NCBI GenBank assembly: GCA_002205965.3
Contig: NADL03000513.1
Coordinates: 124,001 to 188,000 of the forward strand
From: Kappaphycus alvarezii
Lineage: Eukaryota > Rhodophyta > Florideophyceae > Gigartinales > Solieriaceae
Length of the DNA: 64,000 nt
Direction of reading: 5' to 3'
In this document: positions 57,268-64,000 of the stretch, in pieces
Layout of the letters: each line of letters starts with the position of its first letter
Position numbering within the stretch: position 1 is the first letter of the stretch
Program-made: the position numbers and the translations under genes
The notes under the pieces: model-generated
The model's database searches: none
The model's input: only the letters and a program-made list of their open reading frames with translations
Told to the model about the DNA's origin: nothing

Positions 57268-57456
57268 CTAAGAACGGCTAGAAGGAAACACTCCTGGAAG
57301 ACTAGCGTAGGGGCAGCTGTAAGGTAATCTGGATTGGACGAAACCGCTGCCGCAGCGGAACTTTTTCTGGAAGCATACTGTACGTAGTGCCTTCCGACCT
57401 ACGCCATTCCGAACCGTAACATGCTGCTGACATTCAGACCAAATCCTGGCATTCAT
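57268..57456 (-). pseudogene. LINE-1 3' fragment
   Basis: Minus-strand QQHVTVRNGVGRKALRTV...FVQSRLPYSCPYASLPGVFPSS parallels ARHVAVRAMESFGRVRFV...IPSNAACLTAGLPPALGGIPHDS of the best copy. Short and diverged. Confidence 0.5.
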
Positions 57457-58758
57457 GCGTGTGGCCTTTCACTTAATTCCAGCCCCGTTTATCAATTAAA
57501 GCAGGAGGCGGAGACACATCAATCCGAAATCGAGCGTTGCAGCTCGCATTCTTTGCAGAGGCGCTTTATGTTGGCGAAATTTAATTCCTAACAGATGCAC
57601 CATCTGCTGAAAGCCGTATCAACAAAAACCTTATCATTCTGCAACATGTACCAACTTCTTTCCTTGTCATGCCCAGCCAAATAACGCATGCCGGCTTAAT
57701 CCACTCAAATCGGTGTGTTGGAAACTTGATGACGTGGATTTGAATTATGATGATTTTTCTTACCTCGTTTATAATCACGAAAAGCATTTCTGATGTGAAT
57801 GTTAGCATCTCGTACAGTACTGCGCTCGCAATTTGGCGAGTGACAATATCTCTTCGCTGAAGCCTACGTCTACAACTGCTCCACAGTAAGGATTTGGTAA
57901 AACCTTTTCAAAAATCGACAAAGGGATCTCCCAACCATAAACGGCTGTGTGGGATATGTCTGCACAGACAGCACGTGTGGGAGCTGACCAAGTGCAAGTT
58001 GGAGGCATCAGCTCCGTAGGTGGTACCATTCGTGCAGTAAGAGGAGCAAGCATTTCCCCGTCCAACCGTCTTGCGCTGTTAATTTGAACCACTACATCAA
58101 ACTCAATGAGGGGGAATTTTGGGTTACTTTAATGTATGGAAGATGTGATCGGTTGTATCCACGCCGCTAGTGCGTTGTGCGGGATAAGTCGTCACTGATA
58201 ACTCAATGAGGAAACTCCCTTTCCAGTGCGTAATCATATACCCGCTTACTCATAAGTTCACACACTGGGACCGTGTCCATGAGATCCAGGGAGAGTCGCA
58301 AGACGGACATAATCGCCCGCTGAGGAGCCTCCTACACCTGACTGAAGTTTTCGCTCTAAGAGTGGATTGCAATACCGTTTCAAAACTACCATCGAGGCCA
58401 CACGCTTCCAGAGTGGACCCGAATCACATTTAATGTGGCGATTTGCCTCGAGGAGGCTTCACGGATGAGACGAAAAAATCGAAAAAGCAAGGAAAGACGC
58501 CGTGGCGTTGTGTATCCATTGCCAGATGGCAATAGTGATCATATTGCTGTCTTGTCGTCCGCGAAGAGGCCTGTGTGTATCGATCCGTTTACAGATATGT
58601 CATACCACGCGGGCGCGGGATCCATCTTCCCAGTTTAGTAAAGCAAGATAAAAGGGGTAAACCTGAGCATCAGTATCGGAGCACGCAGCACAAACACCAT
58701 CCAAGAGTGAGTATCAAGAACAACTCCTCCCATCAATCACACGAACTTCTGCTCCGCA
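57457..58758. other. Unassigned; weak minus-strand frames
   Basis: 57,802-58,092 (minus, starting MVQINSARRLDGEMLAPLTARM) and 57,581-57,808 (minus) abut and could be parts of one broken gene, but I see no domain. 58,435-58,638 (plus) is unsupported. The end of this stretch is the 5' flank of the secreted-protein pseudogene. Confidence 0.3.
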
Positions 58759-59644
58759 ATGGTTTCATTCCGATTCTCCGCCCTTATCATCGCTGCGCTC
58801 GGTATGCTTGCAGCTGCCAACGCAACTGCTATCGACTCCATCATCCATTAGTCTAATCGGCAATGTGGCTTAGGGAACAGCTGACCATATTTTTCATGCA
58901 TTAAAAACACCCCAAGTTTTCCCCATTACTGAGGACATTGAATTGGTGGCACGGTACCAATGGAATCGCCGCCAGACTGATTTGGATACGTCCACCCGAT
59001 TCCTTGGAGAGAACGTCGGGTACTCGTGTGACGGCACGAGCCAGACCTATGTAGAATTCGGAGGAGATCACACCGGGCACGCTGGAACCGAGCAAGTCAG
59101 CATCGCAGAAGGACAGGCTCTCCGCGAAGGAGCATGGAAGGGGACGACTTCTGTTGTGTTCAAGGCCCAATGGTACGGGGAAGAGATCACTGAAGGCTGA
59201 TAGGGGTAAATCGTCGGGGAAGAGATACTCAGAATCAACTACCCCAAGAAGGAGGTGTTGCAAGCGACAAAAGTGCTACAGTGGTATAGTTGAACGAGCA
59301 AGAAGGATTGTATATGGAAGAGAGTTGAGAGGGCTACAAGCAAGTATGAAAGGGGCAGAGTCTACTACTGATGCTCTGTGAGCAGCGTAGGAAAAAGTTT
59401 TCTTGGGTCTAAAGTTGACTCTCAACTTCCTACTACTCGGGACTTGAATTGGAGTTGTCTGCCAACTTGCTTGACCTCCACAAGAGGAAGCAGTTTACTC
59501 AGCTTATATATACTTTTCGGGTATCCGTAAAGTCTCAAAGAAACATACTAAGAACCATAAAATGCATCAAATTGAATCGTGTGAACGAGAATGACTAACA
59601 GCAGATACTATCAGGATAAATATCTAGATTCTTTCCTTCATATC

Positions 59645-60258
59645 TTAGTCCTCTACATCAGAGCCAAACAGTTCCCCCAAAATATCCATTCCAACCAGGC
59701 AGTCCACACAAGTATCCGCGAACGGCTTAGAATTCCCCATTGCCTCCTGTGAAATATCTGGGCCACTGAGGACGTCCACATCCGGTTCCGGAGTCCGAAC
59801 CACCTGGTCCATATTTTCTGGCCCCTTCCCCACTAATCCAGCACTTTCCATTCCATGTCTCCCTCCCCCTCATCCTCCTCTTCTTTCTCTTCTTTTTTCT
59901 CTTCATCCTCATCAGAAGAGTCGGAGATCACAATTACTCCCTCAGTCTCCCCTCTTTTCTCCATGGGAGCCCCCCCACCGTTATACACTAGTGGTTCCCA
60001 CGGATCCACCCAGTCCTCCTCTTCATCCTCCTCATCCTCCTCTTCCTCTATCTCCTCTTCTCCCTCCTCCTCCTCCTCTGCCTCTTCTGCCTGCTCGAAG
60101 CATTTACGGCGGACCCACTCCCGAACGCGTTCCCGGTCCAACCTTCTAGAGTAATCATCGTAGTCGGTTGGACCATTTGCCATCAGGGGCAAAGCGTTGA
60201 GTGGACGACGGCCTCGGGATGACTTGCTGATGGTGAGGGAAGAACGGAGGTTGGTCAT
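59645..60258 (-). pseudogene. Acidic gene of the inserted element (frameshifted)
   Basis: ATG at 60,258 begins MTNLRSSLTISKSSRGRRPLNA; next come GPTDYDDYSRRLDRERVREWVRR, an acidic block, DPWEPLVYNGGG, then GVIVISDSSDEDEE (59,908-59,937 region), which fits the SUMO-interaction consensus of four aliphatic residues followed by Ser/acidic residues. The frame shifts at about 59,845-59,855 through a 5-bp tandem duplication (ATGGA twice) and stops at 59,833. The tail (MESAGLVGKG...PFADTCVDCLVGMDILGELFGSDVED) resumes in another frame to 59,645. The middle is acidic but not the 10-residue repeat of copy 1. A TATTTAAA box lies at 60,335-60,342. Confidence 0.7.
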
Positions 60259-60334
60259 GTTAAGGGCTAAAAGAAGGGGGAGCCGATGGGGTAGTTGATG
60301 GCGGGGGGTTGCCTCAACGACGTCGACTTCGAAG

Positions 60335-60342
60335 TTTAAATA
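60335..60342 (-). promoter_or_regulatory. TATA-like box of the acidic gene in the inserted element
   Basis: TATTTAAA on the minus strand, roughly 80 bp before the ATG at 60,258; parallel to TACTTAAA in copy 1. Confidence 0.35.
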
Positions 60343-60754
60343 CTGCGACGTCTTCGAAAAGTATGTCGACCTTAGACGTGTACAGTAATGACATCTATTA
60401 ATGACACTGTGTCTTAAAATAAAAAATCAACTCATGAATTTGCCACACTCATCCAAATTAAAAATATCTTGCAAATTCAGGAACTGTAAATATATCTTGC
60501 AAATCGCGATACTGTATCCGAATTTGGTCCTCCTCTAGATTTTTTTTTCGTGTGAAAATTTTGCGCACATCAAAGGCCACGTCAAATTGTTGCTGGAGAT
60601 ACGTAATACTCGAACCAACCGCCGCTTGGATGAGCTCCGAGTGGTGGTGGCGCCGGGTGTCGGCTTCGGCTGCAGCAATCGCTTGGTAGCTGTCGCGGTT
60701 GTGGACGAGACTGAAGGGGTCTACTTAGTCCGAGCCAACAATTTGCAAGCCTAA

Positions 60755-61204
60755 GCCTGTGATGGTAGAGAGATAAGTCAACTCAAATGATCCATTTCCT
60801 GTAGGGTAGGGAATTGGGGACGGACAAACTCTCTTTCCCCGGACATTTGCTGGCCAGTGAAACTCACAGGCTAATGATGCTTAATTTTCAGCTGCTAACT
60901 GGTACAGTATATGATAGGAATGTAGCAGAAACCTAATATTGTTAAAGATACCTGCCATTGGTTCGGCTGTGCTACACTGTTGCAGTTTTTCACTGAATGC
61001 CGTTGGTGATTGTTAGAATGAAGATCACTCAAATTTCACCCAAGATATTTTGAGTCGTCAACAAATCTCACTTCTACAGCAACTACATCTTGAATCGCCA
61101 ATGCGGCCTAAGATGAGTAATTTTTATCTGATTCCGAGTCTACCCACAACTAGTGTGAGGAATGGACGATCAAGGGCCTGGCCGAGGGCAAAACGTAACG
61201 ATGA
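60755..61204. other. Unassigned spacer
   Basis: 3' flank of the pseudogene, then no recognised gene. Confidence 0.35.
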
Positions 61205-61700
61205 TGAAAGAGAGAGTTTTTTTGCTAGTTTAAATCAAAGGGGAAAAAAGGGGGTCTTTATTGAGATGTACGGGTTGGTTGAAACCCATTTGGAGTTGCA
61301 AATCTTCATGTCAAAATAAATACATGTACCGATGGTCAAAGCAATGTACAAATCATTTCTGTCGAATGCTAGCACCAGCAACAGTCTACCAGAAAGTCGA
61401 CGTGATGCCAGCCAGCAGACAAGCAGCGTTAGAAGTTATTGCCAACGCCGAGTGTCATTGTAGAAGAATGCCTAGAACCCTCGAAACCCGTTCCATTGCG
61501 CGGCTGGTAACGGTTCTTGCAAGCTCCGTGACCTCTGAAAAAGCCTTTGGATGCCATTCGCCAAGAATATAGAGTGGAACAGGAACTAGCCTGCTTATCT
61601 CCGGTAATTCCACAAAAAATCCTTGGTACTTTCGCCGCTTTTCCGCGCTTGCTGCATTGAAACTGGTCATCGGGTTAAAAGTCTGGACTCCGGAATGGGA
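61205..61700 (-). pseudogene. LINE-1 3' fragment
   Basis: Minus-strand SFNAASAEKRRKYQGFF...LVPVPLYILGEWHPKAFSEVTELARTVTSRAMERVSRV (61,455-61,670) parallels LNAAKALKFRRYQDFI...LIPVPISTLGGWHPDALAVLTDVARHVAVRAMES. The remaining tail and 3' end (61,240-61,455) match the insertion at 3421-3735. Confidence 0.7.
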
Positions 61701-61714
61701 GGGATCGAGTGGAT

Positions 61715-62110
61715 TGACGAATGCAAGGTCTCAAACCCCACATTCTGTTGGAAGTTCGGAAAGGGAACCCATCCAAGTTTGAAGCTGCGACTATCATTGC
61801 TCTTAACGTTGAGGGTGCATTTTACGGTACAGATTTCTTCACTGACAGAGGATCATTTCATAGTAATCAAAATGCCTCAGGTCTTATGCCGATGGAGATC
61901 GGAAACATGGAACGTAAAATCGATGGGCAGCGTCAGAAAGACTTGGTGGAGAGCCGATGCTTTACGTGCCATAAAGTGGGATGTAGAACTTTGAAATACA
62001 AAAAAAGAAACAGTAATAAAGGTAACAGGGGTGGTAATCGCATAGTGGGGAACAATACACAGGCAGGACACAGTAATGATTTGAATGGGTTTGACTTGGA
62101 AGACTAATTG
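61715..62110 (+). pseudogene. Ty3/gypsy element F, gag C-terminus with zinc knuckle
   Basis: The frame 61,721-62,107 reads NPSKFEAATIIALNVEGAF..., then MPMEIGNMERKIDGQRQ, then a knuckle-like CFTCHKVGCRTLKY (about 61,958-62,000), where the expected His...Cys is GC...K, then a basic Asn/Gly-rich tail. The order gag tail, knuckle, protease, RT is that of Ty3/gypsy. The 5' part of the gag and the 5' LTR are missing, replaced by LINE-1 sequence. Confidence 0.65.
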
Positions 62111-62121
62111 GTCCACCAGAT

Positions 62122-62760
62122 TTGGTGAAAACTCAGGTGAGACTAGTAGTGAGTGTGAACAGATGTCCCAATGAGCACAGTGAAACTGTTGTGGACATCA
62201 CCGGAGCGGAATTCTCAGGGGAAAGTATTAAGTCGAGAACCTCCGAACTCGAATCTAATGGTATTAGGTCTAGTCGTGATGACAGCATCCCCACTGCTGA
62301 ACCTATACCATTGGAGCCTTTGTTAGTATTAAAGGTAGACTGAATGGAATAGCATTCAAAGTATTAAAGGACAATGGATGCAATACAAACGTGGTTTCAG
62401 CCGAGTTTCTGAAGCGAAATAGGAACTTGTTTGAGATTCGGCGTGAACGAGTCATTGTTCGCCATTCACAGAGGGGAGTTACTGAGGAAGTATCTGAGAT
62501 CATTTTCCACGGAACTATTAAGTAAGGCGAACATAAATATACTTCTAGTTGGGCTGTGTAGGTATGATGTTCTGTTGGGAATGCCGTGGTATGTTGCCAC
62601 AATCCACGTGTAGACTATCGGAAACGGGTTGTGATGTTAAAAGATGCTTCCATTCCAGTGATTGATCCCAATGACGAAAACCGTATCGATGTGTCCAATT
62701 TGGGAGTGAAGAAGTTTAGACGAATCTTGAGGCGTGGGGGTGCCTTCTAAGTATTCCAGT
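62122..62760 (+). pseudogene. Ty3/gypsy F protease region
   Basis: In frame segments: FVSIKGRLNGIAFKVLKDNGCNTNVVSAEFLKRNR (about 62,315-62,410), with DNG in place of DSG/DTG at the active-site loop, then HSQRGVTEEVSEIIFHGTIK and YDVLLGMPWYVA (about 62,560-62,595). Stop codons separate the parts. Confidence 0.6.
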
Positions 62761-62777
62761 TACTTGAAGTTCACAGT

Positions 62778-64000
62778 ATGAGAGGAGTGACAGGTTCAAA
62801 GTTTGATGGAAGACTGAGAAGACAACTGTATAATTCTAAAGAGGCCTTTCAGGATGAATTGTCAAGTGGGCTTCCTCCGATTCGATCAGTTGATCATGAT
62901 ATCAAAGTAAAGGAAGGAGTAAAGGCACCTCATCGACCTTTATTCCAGTTGCGTGCATCTGAACTTATGGCAGCAAAATAGTACGTTGACTCTCATTTGA
63001 GGAAAGGAAAGATCAGGTCCACTAATTCACCATCTGGAGCACCACTTTGCTTTGTGAAAGAAAGGGATGGAAAACTTAGAGGTGTTTTCGATTATCGCGC
63101 TTTTAATCGCATCACCAAAAAGAATAATGATCCACTCCCTCGTTCTGATGAAATGTTCGGTCAACTTGGAGGTGCAGCATTTTTCTCCAAGCTTGATCTG
63201 AAAACGGGATTTCATCAGATAAGTGTGAAACCAGAGGACATCGAAAAGACTGCGTTCAATACAAAGTATGGGCAATTTGAATATCTTGTTATGCCAATGG
63301 GACTTTGCAACGGTCCTGCTACGTTCCAAACTTTGATGAACCAGATCTTTTATGATTGCATCGATGTCTTCTTGGTTGTCAATATGGATTATCTTCTTAT
63401 ATTCAGTAAGAATGAGGAAGAACATTACGAACATCTGGAAATTGTGTTAAAGAGATTTAAAAATCACAAGCTGTACATCTCTTTCTTTCAGACTGAGCTG
63501 GAGTTTTTTTGGTTTACTAGTCTGGAAGGACGGCATTAATGTCAATCCTGAGAAGGTCTAAGTCCTACAAATTGGGCCGAAACCTGAATCTCTAACGCAG
63601 TTGAGAAGTTTCTTAGGTCTAATACAGTTTTTCCTAGGTTCGTTCCACAGTTCTCTGCAATTGGTGCACCTCTCACAGATCTGACAAAGAAATATCGAGT
63701 TATAGGGAAATGGGATTAACAATGTGATAAAGCTTTCAAGAAGCTAAAGGAAGCGATGACATTGGCCCAATCTTAGTCGCTCCTAATTGTAAAAAGCCAT
63801 TTCGTGGTCACGTAGATACTTCACAGCTCCTTGTCGGTGGAACTCTAACACAGTTGGATGATAACGGAAGGGATCGTGTAGTTTATTTCTACTCAAAGAA
63901 GCTTTCACCAACTGAGTCGTCCTACACTGCAAATGACAGGGAGCTTCTGGCTTTGATCAATTTTCTGGGAAGATACAGGTGCCACCATGAAGAGTCCGAA
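62778..64000 (+). pseudogene. Ty3/gypsy F reverse transcriptase and RNase H start (runs off the window)
   Basis: 62,778-62,981 reads LPPIRSVDHDIKVKEGVKAPHRPLFQLRASEL. After one stop, 62,997-63,539 reads LRKGKIRSTNSPSGAPLCFVKE, GVFDYRAFNRITKKNNDPLPRSDEM, FFSKLDLKTGFHQI, GLCNGPATFQ and VVNMDYLLIFSK. The catalytic YxDD box is VNMDY, so the second Asp is lost. After a break, RNase H begins near 63,800 (RGHVDTSQLLVGGTLTQLDD, VVYFYSKKLSPTESSYTANDRELLALINFL). The element continues past 64,000. Confidence 0.85.

Larger units (their letters stand above)
59198..60572 (-). mobile_element. Acidic-gene element, complete copy with target duplication
   Basis: The plus strand reads AAGGC, then TGATAGGGG...GCGCACATCA, then AAGGC: a 5-bp duplication (59,193-59,197 and 60,573-60,577) around a 1375-bp unit with TG...CA ends. 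The ends also share an imperfect inverted TGATxGxGxxAA. Its position inside the paralogue gives unambiguous boundaries. TG...CA with a 5-bp duplication is typical of LTR-retrotransposon integration, so it could be a solo LTR with its own gene. A non-autonomous DNA element is the alternative. No pol or transposase is seen inside. Confidence 0.88.
58759..60754 (+). pseudogene. Broken paralogue of the secreted four-cysteine protein
   Basis: The 5' part begins MVSFRFSALIIAALGMLAAANATA, aligned to the intact gene at 46,857. It carries a TAG in place of Gln near codon 31. A stretch of about 54 bp replaces 15 bp after QCG (near 58,867-58,920). It then runs open through VARYQWNRRQTDL...WYGEEITEG to 59,197, where the acidic-gene element is inserted. 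The 3' part resumes at 60,573 (GHVKLLLEIRNTRTNRRLDE...NNLQA) and stops at 60,754. The last cysteine has become Leu. Removing the element and one AAGGC restores the junction found in the intact gene. Confidence 0.85.

Noticed and set aside
59855..60154. Plus-strand Ser-rich frame of 99 codons
   Set aside because: Complement of the acidic block of the element gene at 59,645-60,258.
1..64000. tRNA, rRNA and bacterial operon signals
   Set aside because: None seen on reading both strands; a covariance-model search would be needed to exclude short RNA genes.

Overview
This is a eukaryotic nuclear window dominated by transposable-element wreckage, with only a few genes that look host-like. The organism is not identifiable with certainty. 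Several signs point to an algal or fungal-like eukaryote: intronless small secreted-protein genes with clear TATA boxes, Ty1/copia pol sequences that recall the GalEa/PyRE1G1 type (known from red algae and marine animals), and Ty3/gypsy sequences of a kind also common in oomycetes. A red alga is my best guess; an oomycete or fungus cannot be excluded. No bacterial signals and no rRNA or tRNA genes were seen.

Layout. 1-1.75 kb: an element carrying a gene for a very acidic protein. 1.75-3.1 kb: fragments of a non-LTR retrotransposon, here called LINE-1 (a local label, not mammalian L1). 3.4-8.4 kb: copia element A (minus strand), one LTR of which holds a LINE-1 insertion. 8.9-10.3 kb: more LINE-1 pieces. 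11.0-15.8 kb: a Ty3/gypsy element with both LTRs, called G. 15.8-16.3 kb: LINE-1 again. 16.3-20.1 kb: AT-rich, no gene seen. 20.1-20.8 kb: a segment with a TATA box and a 39-residue secreted-peptide gene. 22.7-23.7 kb: the best LINE-1 copy. 23.8-27.7 kb: copia relic D. 29.2-37.3 kb: copia relic E, split by copia element B (31,539-37,039) with a perfect GAAGT target duplication. 38.8-43.8 kb: copia element C, whose 5' LTR is split by a second non-LTR family, LINE-2. 46.9-47.4 kb: an intact gene for a four-cysteine secreted protein. 50.3-50.7 and 54.9-55.2 kb: two inverted copies of a MITE-like element with palindromic ends. 52.9-54.2 kb: a 402-bp perfect-looking inverted repeat around a piece of the acidic gene. 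55.3-56.0 kb: second copy of the short-peptide segment. 58.8-60.8 kb: a broken paralogue of the secreted-protein gene, split by a complete copy of the acidic-gene element with an AAGGC target duplication. 61.2-64.0 kb: LINE-1, then a Ty3/gypsy element, called F, that runs off the end.

Three items deserve most attention. (1) The acidic-gene element is a 1.4-1.75 kb unit with TG...CA ends and a 5-bp target duplication. It encodes a protein with conserved ends, a variable Glu/Asp-rich middle and, in one copy, a SUMO-interaction-like motif. (2) A rearranged copy of that element forms a long hairpin that could yield double-stranded RNA against its own family. (3) Two 39-codon secreted-peptide genes lie 35 kb apart; their predicted mature part is unchanged while the surrounding DNA has drifted.

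The LTR elements share a pattern. Their LTR pairs are nearly identical, which suggests young insertions, yet their coding regions are broken. They may have been moved in trans by an intact partner elsewhere.
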